Shown: positions 12,479 through 23,523, numbered from the stretch's first letter. The stretch: DNA of 64,000 bases from Pseudisothecium myosuroides (GCA_951799445.1 OX637289.1:7593321-7657320); one strand, 5' to 3'. Notes: generated from the letters alone by a model not told the origin. Numbers and translations: made by a program.

Positions 12479-13441
12479 GGACCAACAATTAGTGGAGTAC
12501 ATTGTTGATGCCATGCCAAAATACATATTTACTATTAATTTACCTTGCACACCTCTCCAAGCTAATTTGGGGGCTCTGTTTGCAATTATGAACTCAAAGT
12601 TTGCAAACTTTATTGTGCATGGAAAACTTTAAAAAATCAGCGTTTTCGGAGGCCCCGAGCGAGGGGGTTGGTTCACCCGGGCCTAGCAATGGAGAGTAAT
12701 AAGCTTCACAGTTGTCTAAAAGCAAAGGCGCACAAACAAGCGCAGTCTCTGAAGACCTATCTTAGACCTTTGTGCATGCACCCCAGCCTTATAATCCCAT
12801 ATCTCTCTACAGTACCATCTCTTGTGACTTTATGCATTGATAGGTTATCTTTGCATCTTCCTCTCTCCATATTGGTCGTGGTCCGACCGTCCGAGTACGG
12901 CTCTTCAGTTGTTGACCACACAAGTCCCAATTCACTTCTTCAGTCTTTTTCTTGACATCCTGTAGAGCTGGATTCCAATCTAAGTTACAACTTGCCTGTT
13001 TGCCTCCAATCCTTGGGGTGACTCCCTAACAACCATTGAATATTCTTGGGATGGTATATGCGATTACATTACCACTCAGCTTCCCAAGAGAATCACCCAT
13101 TTTTAAAATCTAAGAAATCTAAAAAGTCACTCTCCAAAGTAAAGTTATGGACCCCCCAAAAGTAAGAAATTACGTGCTCACTCACTTGTCTGGAATTAAG
13201 AAACAATCTTGTGTGTCACACAACAGATCAGGCCATTGATGAGACGCATATAACTTATGGCAGTTATGAGGGGTCGCCTGGTGGACAAACTTTTTTATTG
13301 TGTTCTTCCATTTCAAATGTTGGAAGTTGGAACCATACTTGACCAAGTGGGAACATGTTATCAAGTATGGTTCCCTGTTCACTGTCACCTGCATTTGTGG
13401 CTGCAACTTTGCTCAAGAAAAGCAAATTCTATGGCAAGGAC
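12479..13441. other. mixed-GC spacer with one hairpin
   Basis: Less AT-rich than the flanks. 12640-12960 contains a 95-codon frame with no recognisable domain. A perfect 14-bp inverted repeat (GGAACCATACTTGA, 13329-13342, and its complement at 13361-13374) with an 18-nt loop is the only structured feature seen. Confidence 0.45.
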
Positions 13442-13443
13442 TA

Positions 13444-13758
13444 AGGTAGGAGGATCGAACTCGACAGGGCATTTAGAACCGAACAGGACACAGAGGTATA
13501 TTTTGCTTTCTTCAATTTACCAAAATGTACAACTGATGTACACTCTAGGAGGTGGTTGCTTTTAGAGCCCTATGGCTTTTCAACTTCAAAATTTCATAAA
13601 TAATTCCACAAAGCTCCAAAAAATATGAAACAACCTGGGCCATATGCCATTTCCTCTTGTCTTTTAAGGAAAATTTACTAAAAAATATTTCAAGGTGTTT
13701 TACCTCCCCAAAATTCAGCTTCAACGCTTAGATGGTTGCTTTATGGACCTCCTACCTT
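13444..13758. mobile_element. family B MITE
   Basis: Good TIR pair: AGGTAGGAGGATCGAACTC and reverse-complement AGGTAGGAGGTCCATAAA, each bordered by TA. Interior contains the 'ggtatattttgctttcttcaatttacc' type landmark and 'aattccacaaagctccaaaa'. About 315 bp, non-coding. Confidence 0.7.
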
Positions 13759-13760
13759 AG

Positions 13761-14828
13761 TACTGAGGCATGATCTGCATAGAACATCCTATGTGTAGGT
13801 CAGTTTTGTAAATAATTAGGGGAAATTTGGAACTTGTCTAAAATTTTAAAAATTGTATAACTATTTCTGAAAATCTTAAAAAAATTCATTGTTGCTATTT
13901 TTGAATATCCAAAAATTATTCTTGAGAAGATTTAGAAAAAGGAACACATTTAGGCATGAATAGAAAAAACCAATCCAAAATTAGGAGTGTCAAAAAATTA
14001 GAAAAAACAAAATGCAGAAAGCCAAGAAAACCAAATAAAGCTGCCAAACTGTCCAAATTCTAAAATTAAATTATTTCAGCAGCAAAGTGCAAAATTTGAC
14101 CTGAACGTATGGTAGTGAAATTAGGTTTCCCCTCACTGATATCTAAACATTTTACACAATATAAATATTTATTGATATTGTATAAAGATGCAGTAATTTT
14201 CATCAACCTAGAACCATGTGTGGCATGGGCTGGAGCATTGGTTCAGGGCTTGGTACAAAGAGTTGCATGCCTCTCCATGTGGACAAATGGTGTATCATGG
14301 GGTTACTTTTTGGGATAAGGCAACCTACTTTTAATTATTATATATCCAAAGATGTTAGAAATTCGGAAGTCTAATGCTTTTGGCAAGTAGTGCATTTCAT
14401 AACATTTGAATCCCCTAATAGATGGATGAGTCACAATAGGGCAACAATAGATTTTCAATTGCCATTCCTGGATGGAGTTTTGACCTTTTTTAAAAATAAT
14501 TTTTTTGGACTAATAGGAAACTTCATCTTCTTTCAAATAACAACAAATTTGAACTATTGGAATTGAACGCTTTCAAAAATGAAGATTTTTTTTTTGAAAA
14601 TGCAACGATTTGCAATTCCTTGCATCTTGCAAACAATGAGAGGTGGCTCTTTTCTTTCAAGGAGATATTTTTTTAGGATTTGTGCGGTTGATATCAAGGG
14701 CAAATCAGTCCACATGGGCCAATGAACCAAATGGCAAGCAACTAATCTTCAAGTCTCGACTCTCAAATTGTATTCCAGATCTTCAAATCTGTTAATTTAA
14801 ACAGACCTGTTTGAATACAAATACTTTG
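13761..14828. other. AT-rich spacer with solo transposon terminus
   Basis: At 14098-14115, gacctgaacgtatggtag matches the right terminus of the element at 15749-16573 (gacctcaacgtacggta). No partner end is found. The rest holds no recognised feature. Confidence 0.45.
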
Positions 14829-15227
14829 ATTCAAAATGGCATTTTTGCATTTGCAGGGAAGGAAATTTCACATCTGTCAACTTTGAAAGCCTCCCAAGGG
14901 TTGAAAAATTGCTTTTTTACTACGTATTTTTTGGCACGGGAACTTCTTTCTGTTAATAACATGTGTACCAAATTTCAAGGTCAAAAGATGTACCAAAAAG
15001 AAGATATTCAAAGTCTACCAACATGTAGCGGTGAGAAAATTTTCACTATTGCCAACTTTGACACCCTCCCAAGGGCTGAAATATTATTTTTTACCATGAA
15101 ATTTTTGGCATGAGATCATTTCAATGTTGATAATATGTGTGGCAAGTTTCAAGGTCAAAAGATTTACCCAAAAAAAGATATTTGAAATCTACCAACATTT
15201 GTAGTTGTGAAACAATTTCACTACTAT

Positions 15228-15421
15228 AATAGAACCTCTCTTAATACATACTATCTTAGTGCATAATATGCAGTAAGAGAGGTCATGATATTTGTGAACA
15301 GTAGTTGGAGGCCCCATTAGTGAGAGGCCACATTAGCCAAACTATTGTAGGAAACCTCTCCAACTGCCTAAACCTCTCTTAGTGCATAGTCCCAGAACTA
15401 TGCATTAAGAGAGGTTCTATT
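15228..15421. mobile_element. small TIR element inserted in foldback left arm
   Basis: About 20-bp inverted termini: AATAGAACCTCTCTTAATAC and reverse-complement AATAGAACCTCTCTTAATGC. TACTA occurs close outside both ends (15222-15226, 15423-15427). The uninterrupted sister unit near 16820 (reverse strand) shows the pre-insertion arrangement. 194 bp, non-coding. Confidence 0.65.
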
Positions 15422-15542
15422 GTACTAACTTTGACACTCTCCCAAGAGTTGAAAAATCGTTTATTTACCAAGAAAATTTTCTTATGGAATCATCTCTATG
15501 TTAATAATATGTATGCCAAATTTCAAGGTCAAAGGATTTACC

Positions 15543-15699
15543 AAAAAAAAGATATGCTAATTCTACCAACATGTGTAGTTGTGAGAATGTTTTTTTCAAC
15601 CCTTGGGATAGTGTCATTTTTTGGGTAAAATTTTCACATGGATGTAAAAAATCATTCTCACAACTACACATGTTGGTAGAATTAGCATATCTTTTTTTT
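15543..15699. repeat. perfect 47-bp inverted repeat, 63-nt loop
   Basis: 15543-15589 and 15653-15699 are exact reverse complements (core 'gatatgctaattctaccaac'). They sit at the apex of the foldback, where the third left-arm unit meets the first reversed unit. Perfect identity, where other unit pairs differ at many sites, implies recent duplication or conversion. Confidence 0.8.
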
Positions 15700-15748
15700 G
15701 ATAAATTTTTTACCTTGAAATTTGTCACACTTGTTATCAACATAGATA

Positions 15749-16573
15749 TACCCTACGCTCGGGTCAGATTCGTTAAAAATTAATTCAAAATATAAATAAA
15801 TATGGCATGTAATGAAATTTTCAAAAATTATAACGTGGCTTATTTGAAAGTGTAGAAAATGTTAATAAAAATAATTTGAATCCTAAAAAAAACCTAATGA
15901 AAAATGAACGTCTGATTTGGCAAAAATTAAGTTATTTTTGTAAAAAAAGTGCCACATGTCATCTTGTGAATGGTGTGAGGTGACATGCACCTATGAGAAT
16001 CTAATGTGGAAATTCAATTTTGGCACCTGGGTGCGGAATCAAACCTTCTTGTACATAATGAGTGGGCAAACGACATCAGAGAGTTTCCTCTTGTGTCAAG
16101 CTGACAAATTGTTTTAAGACCGTACTCCCTTTTAAGTTTTTTTTCTTGAAACAAATGGACAATTTCCTTGCAAAAGGGAAACAGTACATAGAACCTAAGG
16201 ACCCCGTCCCCAACAGAATTTTTACATTTTTCAGAAATAAATTTTAAATCAAAGCTAAGTACTGATGAGAACACACTCAACATCACCCAGCCTCACCCCA
16301 GCCTCGCAAGTGGCACAAGAGCCAAACCGGTGCCTCAATTGGAGGCAAGGAACCTGAAACGCTGCTCAAGTTTTGGTAAAGCCTGTACAGTATTGCAGTA
16401 CAACAGGAGGACCCTCTGCTACAGTGCTAAAATTCAGTGAAAGTTCAGTGAAATATTATAATGCTTGGCAAACGAAATTCAAATTATTCTAAATCTGGTT
16501 AACGAAAGGGAAATTCGAGCTAAAAGAAAAGATTTCGAATGGGGTGTTACGAACCTGACCTCAACGTACGGTA
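15749..16573. mobile_element. TA-flanked TIR element inserted in foldback right arm
   Basis: Termini TACCCTACGCTCGGGTCAG and reverse-complement TACCGTACGTTGAGGTCAG, continuing as GATTCGT / GTTCGT. TA lies outside both ends (15747-15748, 16574-16575). The sister unit near 16930 reads 'catagagatgatctcatgcc' uninterrupted, matching the joined flanks. 825 bp. The 90-codon minus-strand frame inside has no recognisable domain, so the element is non-autonomous. Confidence 0.65.
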
Positions 16574-17225
16574 TATGATCTCATGCCAAAAATTTCATAG
16601 TAAAATGTTTTTTTTTCAGCCCTTGGAATAGTGTCAAAGTTGGCAGTATTGAAATTTTTCTCACAACTATACAAGTTGGTAGATTTTGAATATCTTTTTT
16701 TGTGTGAATCTTTTGACCTTGAAATTTTTTATACATTTTATTAACATAGAGATGATTCCATAATAAAAATTTCATGGTAAATAAACAATTTTCAACTCTT
16801 GGAAGAATGTCAAAGTTAGTAACTAGTAGTGAAATTGTTTCTCACAACTACACATGTTGGTAGATTTCAAATATCTTTTTTTGTGTAAATCTTTTGACCT
16901 TGAAACTTGCCACACATATTATCAACATAGAGATGATCTCATGCCAAAAATTTCATGGTAAAAAAAAATATTTCAGCCCTCAGGAGGGTGTCAAAGTTGG
17001 CAATAGTGAAAATTTTCTCACCACTATACATGTTGGTAGACTTTGAATATCTTCTTTTTGGTGCATCTTTTGACCTTGAAATTTGGTACACATGTTATTA
17101 ACAAAAAAATATTCCCGTGCCAAAAAATACGTGGTAAAAAAGCAATTTTTCAGCCCTTGGAAGGCTGTCAAAGTTGGCAAATGTGAAATTTCCTTCCTTG
17201 CAAATGCAAAAACGCCATTTTGAAT

Positions 17226-17597
17226 GGTACCCCACTATACAAAACAATGTGTTCTCAAAGAACTGTGCAACTCCAAATGTTTTTATCTCCTTATCTACAA
17301 GTTTAATTGAGCTATTTTATCAACATTTGGTTTGAAGATGATCAAAGCATTAGAACAAACAATTACGAAGTAAGTGAAATCGATCATAACAAATATAGAG
17401 ATATTCTTCATTTTCAGAGTATCTCCAAAAACATGAAAAAACCTCACTTCTAGAAATGAACTCCTTCTATCCACTTGAAGTTAAAGAGGGATCCTAAAGT
17501 TTGCATTAATTATCTTGGTCCTAGAATCTTTATATGGGATCCTAAAATCTTTATATGGAACCCAAGACAAATAGACTTTTTATTTATGCTTACTTAA
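17226..17597. other. AT-rich spacer
   Basis: No feature recognised. The phrase 'tctttatatgg' is locally duplicated near 17530-17560. Confidence 0.45.
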
Positions 17598-18110
17598 TTT
17601 CAAAAGTTCTTTGACTATATTTCACCAAAACCCACTCAAAATGGCCCGTTTTGATGGCAAAGACCTTTCAAAAATGACAAATGAAATCTAAATACAACTT
17701 CCTGTAAAATGTAGTGGTAGACTAATTCATTATGTTGTAATAACAAAATGAGAGGTTTTGACCGCACAAATTGCAAGATTATAGTATTTGAAGTTGAAAA
17801 AATAATTTTAGGGGGGCATCCAAATTCCAAGCAACTGTGATTTGGAGAGGCTTTTGCACAAGTGAATTTCACTTTTTTTTTATGATAGCACTGGCCACAT
17901 GTTCAAAGTTTTTTATAACATTTGAAATGAAAAACGTGTATTAAAAAAATCCAATAGGGAACTAGCTTCAAAAAAAAATTCATACAAGGCCATTTTTTCA
18001 ACAATTTTTGGCTTGCACATACAATAATCTCTTCAAAATGTTAATGTCAATGGAGTTATAGGTTTCAATAAGCTTTAGAAAGAGGGAAAAAATCTTCCAA
18101 AATTTGTAGC
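17598..18110 (+). repeat. decayed family P1 copy, 5' part
   Basis: 'caccaaaacccactcaaaat' and 'gaccgcacaaattgcaagat' correspond in order to the left half of 1286-2123 and 55290-56216. A TTAA precedes it (17594-17597), but the CCCCTAAAGG terminus and the right end are lost. Confidence 0.45.
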
Positions 18111-20329
18111 TTTGGCAAGCTTGATCCATTTATGTTTGAAAACTCCCAAGTTGAATTGAAGGATAGTTGGGCATATTGGGTGAAAGGAAGCTAGGTCAAG
18201 GTTTACTATGCTTGACTCATCATAAATCATTGACATTGGATCAACTTATCACATGCTATGTCTTCTAAACACCCACGTTTCCATTGTGCATGAAGATGAA
18301 CATTCTCCTACTCCATGAAATATAGTTTAAAAAAATTTGGCATTAAATTCAATGAAATCAAAATATTTGGCAACTACTCCCTCTATCTCAAAATAAGATT
18401 GGTGTTTCTTTTGTAAAATATCTCACAAAGTTTCATAAGAAATATCTCACAAAGTTTCAAAAGTTGACAAGCTCTTTATACAAGAGGGATGGTAGGAGGT
18501 AAAACAATCCATGTAGGATATATAAATTAGGATTAGTAGGAGCTCAACCACTCATAGTTAAGTCAAACGTAGGAATTGTGTTCAAAATAGAATTTCATTT
18601 AGGCATAATAGAATATCCTTTTTCAAAAAACTTTGAACTAAGTTATGTGGAAAATCAAGCTAACTTTCATTTCCGTAATTCTATTTGAGATTTTTAAATC
18701 TCTGAAAAAAAGTTATGGACAAGTATTAGAGAAGCATTGATCTCCTAAAAAACCCTCATTGGATGGGAAATGTAGATCTAGAACTTTTTAGGCAAAATAA
18801 ATATCTCGAGAAGAATTTAGACATAAGATCTTGAAGATCTTTAAAGTTTAAAATGCACCACTTTTAAAATTTTCTATCAATTTTCTCTTAGTATGAGCTC
18901 AAGGACTACACTAATTGCACCATGATGTTTATCACTATGATCTCTATTTTTGCTAGAAATTTCATATTATTTTAAGATTTTTTGTAATTACTATGATTTA
19001 TTCAAAGAAATTATTTTTAAAATCATATAAGTTTCATTTTAATGTATTTAATTATGAAAAAATAGATTTCAATTTTGGATATATATTTCTACATACAGAA
19101 AATATCAAATTTTTGAAAGTTGTGTTTTAATATAGAAAACTAATGAAGTTTGACCAAATGGAAACACGGACGGAATGTCTTGCAAGGGTTAATGTACTCA
19201 TAATACAATTGTTTAGGATATGTAGTCATTGTGTAAATGGTCACATATGACGTACTTTTCTACTAACAATTGTGGCCACTTTTTTCTCCATTCGTGCATT
19301 AATTGCTTTAGAATTGTGCAGGAAAATCATGAAGCACTTAGTGACCAAGCTAATCACATTGTTGATGTATAGACAAAAATGCTTTTGCAACATACTTGGA
19401 ATGTACTTCATCCATTTTGATAGCTCCTATTTTTGGCTATTGAAAACATTCATAATCCTCTGAGTGCATCTTGATTCTATCATAGGATGTTATGGAAGAT
19501 GACGTGGAAGATGTAGGATATATGGAAGATGTCATGGATAGTAGGATGTCATGAAAGATGGTCATTGTTAATGAAACATGATATTTAGTGATTTGGTCTA
19601 AAATTTGTAATTGCCTTGAAGTCGCTTGTTCTATCTTTTGAGACTTAGGATGGGACCCAATATGAACATACTTATAAGTCATGCCAATTTCCTTCTCTCT
19701 ATTTTGTCAAGGAAGGCATACCCATTATGGATCTTCTTTTCAAATGTATCTCAATCTATGCATGTCCAACATTTCTAACATTTTAGTCCAAATTGAAATG
19801 TTGAATAGATGTAAATAAGTATGCTATTGGGAAGGGGATCCATAATGGATACACTACAAAAAAAATGGCTGTTATTTTTAACAATTTTTCAATAGTAAAA
19901 TATCGAGGAAAAAACTCCAATTTTTTTGGTTTTTGATTGTTTAATGTAAAAAACAATAAAAAAAAGAGCGCAAACGTGATATTTTCAACAATAGTTTGAC
20001 CTATGTTTTGACAAAGTTTTCGACATGTTTTGCAACAACATTTTTGCGGGCCATCCTAGTGTTGGGGATTTTTTTTGAGTTTTTCTAGCTATTTTTCTTT
20101 AATTTCTATATTGAAGTGGTTTTTCAAATACTAAGTCCAATTATTTTCTCTATTTTTTAATTCTAAATAGAAATTTTATTAAAAAAATTCAGCAATTTCT
20201 TACCAATGTTTTCAAATTGCAAATAGTTTTCTCCTAATTCCACCAACTAACTTTGAATTAGCCGTTGTTTTTTCCCAAACTTGCATTGGGCCAACCTAAG
20301 TTATCGACTTTGCCTACTCACATGGTAGC
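18111..20329. other. AT-rich spacer with weak transposon-end traces
   Basis: 'ctccctctatctcaaaataag' near 18378 resembles a Stowaway/mariner-type MITE end, and CACTACAAAAAAAATGGC at 19862 resembles a CACTA end. Neither has a convincing partner. No gene seen. Confidence 0.35.
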
Positions 20330-20331
20330 TA

Positions 20332-21226
20332 AGGTAGGGTGCTCTAAAAGCAACAATGCTTCAAAAGTGACTACTAACAAGGAGGTACATTTTGCTTTCT
20401 TCTATACACCAACAGTGTGCATTTCAAGAGGTGGTTGCTTTTCGTTTCAACTTCAAAAATTTGCAACTAATTCCACAAAAGTCCAAAAACTATTAAACAA
20501 TTTGGGTTAGATGCCAATTCCATTTTTCTTCCTATGAAAATTGATTGGAAATTTGGAAATTGTTTCTAAGAGTTTAGCTTCCCCCCAAATGCAATTCAAC
20601 TCTTAAAAGATTGCTTTAAGAGCACACTAAGATAGTCTACTCTGAAGCGCCCATGTTCTAAAAGCGATCATGACACAAAGGTACACTTTGCTATCTTCAA
20701 TGTACCAACATAATACATTTCAGGAGGTGGTCGCTTTTAGTGACCATTGCGTTTCAACTTCAGAAATCTGTAAGTAATTCCGTGAAGTCCCAGAATCTAT
20801 GAAACAACTTGGGTTAGATGCCGATTCCCTTTTTCTTCCTACGAAAATGTACTGAAAATTGCTTCCAGGAGTTTAGCTTCCCCTCCAATGCAATCAGTTC
20901 TTGAAAGGTCAATGTAAGAGCACACAAAGGTAGTCTTTTCTAAAAGCGCTCATGCTCTAAAGGTGATCATGACATGGAGGTACATTTTGCTATCTTCAAT
21001 GTACAAACATAATACATTTCAGGAGGTGGTTGCTTTTAGTGACCACTGCGTTTCAACTTCAGAAATTTGTAACTAATTCCGTGAAATCCTAGAAACTATG
21101 AAACAACTTGGGTTAGATGCCAATTCCCTTTTTCTTCCTACGAAAATGTACTGAAAATTCCTTCCAGGAGTTTAGCTTCCCCTCCAATGCAATCAGCTCT
21201 TGAAAGGTCGCTGTAAGAGCAGACTA
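20332..21226. repeat. tandem array of three family B MITEs (~300-bp period)
   Basis: Landmark 'ggtacattttgctatcttc' recurs at about 20381, 20681 and 20978. Each unit carries 'aggaggtggttgctttt', 'tttgtaactaattccgtgaa' and 'gagtttagcttccccccaatgca' blocks in order. The outer left end is AGGTAGGGTGCTCTAAAAGC preceded by TA. The internal junctions ('cactaagatagtc', 'cacaaaggtagtc') look like abutted termini. Units 2 and 3 are more alike than unit 1. Non-coding. Confidence 0.72.
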
Positions 21227-21550
21227 GCTAGTTATTGCCATTGGCAACTTGCAGCAGCTTGCTCTGCAACCCTAAGGCATGTTCCCAGCACATTCAGTGT
21301 GCACAGTTTCTCAGTAAATTAAGAGTTTCAGTAGACAAGCAAGTGCCCATGACTGGCTCCATCTTCGCCGCCCCTCCCCTCTGTTGCCATTGTCCAGTTC
21401 ATGAACTGAACCCAAATGGCCCATGGCGGGAGGGTCTCTGCAACAGCTAACAAAATGAAGAAAAATGGAAAGAAAAAAGGAAAGAAAAAAGGGCTAGTGG
21501 GCACCAGGATGCAAAGAGAAAAAGAAAACACATGAAGCACAGTCCTCCAC

Positions 21551-21705
21551 AGCAGGGCTTTTGTTTTTGGCGAAATTTCGCCAAATTCCAATTCCCTCTG
21601 CCAGATTTCCGCCACTGTGCTTGGCTCCCTCCAAATATTCACTAGCGAACAGAGGGCACGCAGGGGTTCCACTGTTCATCTACAGTGCGAAAAAAAAGCC
21701 CTGCT
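21551..21705. mobile_element. small inverted-repeat element
   Basis: AGCAGGGCTTTT (21551-21562) and AAAAGCCCTGCT (21694-21705) are exact complements, each bordered outside by CCAC (21547-21550, 21706-21709). About 155 bp, GC-mixed interior, non-coding. Confidence 0.45.
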
Positions 21706-21742
21706 CCACAGTGGTCCCTAAGGTAAAGGCACTCGCAGGCAT

Positions 21743-21881
21743 CCCTTTCTAGGAAGGGAGTCATTTCATAACCTAAATGTAGATGTACGAAATATAGCTT
21801 ATTATTTGTTGACTGAAATGATAAGCCATTTATGGTCCTTCTAGATTTGCGTTTCATAATTACTCGCCTTCCTAGAAAGGG
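21743..21881. mobile_element. small hairpin MITE
   Basis: Perfect 15-bp inverted termini, CCCTTTCTAGGAAGG (21743-21757) and its complement (21867-21881), extending outward with one mismatch (GGCATCCC / GGCCTCCC). 139 bp, non-coding. It lies 38 bp from the preceding inverted-repeat element. Confidence 0.55.
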
Positions 21882-22070
21882 AGGCCATTGGGTGAGGGGT
21901 GATTTTGGGTTCACCTATTTTCAACACTTTGAAAGTTTGTAGTTTATTCATCTGTTGGCCCAAAAATGCATTCTAAGAGAATTTAAAATCCCAAAAGACA
22001 CGCATAAAAGTTTTATAGTTCACTAATAGGAACCAAGACCAAGCCATTGTTTGTAGGTTTCAGGTGTTGT

Positions 22071-22575
22071 TACCTAAAAGATCAAGTGTTTTTTGAATGA
22101 CCTATTGAAAATTCACATAGATTTCTACAATGTCATTTTTCAATGGATCTTTTTGAAAACTTGACACGAGGTGTGGGCATGTAACCCCTACAGTAGGTGG
22201 GTATATAGTTTCTTTTTTAAAATTGGATGCCCGGTCAAAAGTTATGCTTCCCGAAAAAGTCCACACAATTGGAGGATCTTTTGCTACACTCTATATCTAC
22301 CTCTAAAATTTGGAAGGTATGTAACTCATACAATATAGGATGCAACTGTAGAAAAAAGCCATGTGTAATGTAAAATCTCAATTTACAAGTAGTTAAAGTT
22401 TGTTGACCATGTCAAGTATGATCACACCAAAAAACTTTTTCTTCTAACTTCAAATGCTATACTCTTTTAATCCACACCATCAAAGTTTCTGAAAATCTTC
22501 CCACAAATTCCTATGGCACTCTAGTACAAATTTGCATTGCTGAAATTTTAAAAAAAAATTGTTATTCGTTTCTTT
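22071..22575 (+). repeat. decayed copy related to TTAA element 33816-34728
   Basis: 'gaggtgtgggcatgtaacccct' and the following 'aaaagt.atg.t.cc' block parallel 33890-34010 in order. The left end is reduced to 'ttacctaaaagatcaag'. No TTAA survives on either side. Confidence 0.4.
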
Positions 22576-22599
22576 TCTCTCACTGATCCAAAATGTTGG

Positions 22600-23420
22600 T
22601 CGTTTTTTGACAATCTCTGCCGGCCAGGAATGTGCCCCGGTCCGGTATGGGTTCCTCCTTCCTACTTCCTAAGCTTGCTTGCTGCCTTCGGAATCCATTG
22701 AAGGACTGCTGTGAGTGCTGTGCTGTGCTGTCTGTCCGTCCGTCTCGATGGAATCCCCAAGTGCTGTGCTGTGCTGTACTGCGAAGTTTCTGGTGTCTGG
22801 CGCTCGCCTTGCCCAGTGCCCCCATCGCTGAAAAGCTCCCTCGAACTCCGAAGTCTGGGGTGGCAGGGAGGGCAAAGGGCAACGGCCCCGGCGTCTGGGG
22901 TGGGCACTGGAGCCAGACTCCTCCTGACTGACTCCCCTGCTCCCCTGCTTGTGCCTGTACTCCTGATGATAACCTATTGTGAGTTCTGTACTTATCTTTA
23001 CCATTTGATCATTAGAATCCATCCCTCCGTCCGCTCTGGTTTACGGTACAGGCAGGCACACGGCAACTCCCAGGTCCCAGCAGCCAGGTGCTACGGTAGG
23101 TGCGCGCCATGAATCATGGGAGCGCCCCAGTGCATGATGAGGTGGCCTGCAAAAGCTCCGTCCTCTGCCCCCGCCAGGTATAAATATACTAAACAACTCC
23201 ACAGGTGTGGGGATAAGCTCGAAACTCCGACTGGAAAGTCCGTCAGTCGTCTCACTGTTGGCCGGGGTCCGGTCGAGGAAAAAAGCTCAGCTCAGTTATT
23301 ATACGTCACTGATCCGCCTCCCCCGGAGTTCCGGACGGAAGTGAAAAAGTCTGGTCACAGTCGTCGGAGAAATAATAACTTAAGAAGTTGAGACTGCGCT
23401 TTGGAACATTTTCCAATCTT
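22600..23420. promoter_or_regulatory. GC-rich island with TATA-like site, no gene found
   Basis: An abrupt GC-rich, CpG-containing block between AT-rich flanks, resembling in composition the promoter and leader of the LBD gene at 45.2-46.7 kb. It contains short 'gctgtgctgtgctgt' and 'ctgtccgtccgtc' repeats. TATAAATA at 23180 has GC-rich downstream sequence suited to a leader. Open frames on both strands (up to 133 codons) have Pro/Ser/Arg/Cys-rich composition and no domain. No splice-site pair leads to a recognisable protein within the next kilobases. It could be an orphan promoter, a non-coding RNA gene or a captured fragment. Confidence 0.3.
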
Positions 23421-23451
23421 CGAAATTCAGTTGCCTTTCCGTTCAGTTCTC

Positions 23452-23523
23452 AAAATATGGAAGCATGGTTTCAAAAAATATAATATAATATAATAAAAAT
23501 AAAAATAAAAATATGGAAGCATG
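23452..23523 (+). repeat. A-rich micro-insertion between 16-bp direct repeats
   Basis: AAAATATGGAAGCATG occurs at 23452-23467 and 23508-23523. The 40 bp between is A-rich ('gtttcaaaaaatataat...' ending in AAAATA repeats). The layout is that of a target-site duplication around a retroposed poly(A)-like tail. Confidence 0.5.

Larger units (their letters stand above)
14829..17225. mobile_element. foldback element built of ~175-bp units, interrupted twice
   Basis: Terminal ATTCAAAATGGC (14829-14840) and GCCATTTTGAAT (17214-17225) bound two mirrored arrays. The left arm has units starting near 14879, 15053 and 15427 (landmark 'aactttgacaccctcccaag'). The right arm has the same units reversed, at about 15600, 16575, 16795 and 16970. 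Two later insertions (15228-15421 and 15749-16573) sit inside. Removing them leaves about 1.38 kb of nearly pure inverted repeat. Non-coding: the short frames within simply read the repeat unit. No target-site duplication was convincing. It could be a MULE-type foldback, but no superfamily can be assigned. Confidence 0.72.

Noticed and set aside
18376..19176. Stowaway/mariner-type MITE suggested by ctccctctatctcaaaataag and a ggacggaat end
   Set aside because: The two ends pair poorly and no TA duplication is clear; mentioned only as a trace.
19862..20055. Small CACTA element starting CACTACAAAAAAAATGGC
   Set aside because: The candidate right end (cctagtg) matches weakly and no 3-bp target duplication is present.
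22711..23112. 133-codon frame in the GC-rich island
   Set aside because: Cys/Pro/Ser/Arg-rich product, repeats of 'gctgtgctgt', competing frames on the other strand, no homology recognised.
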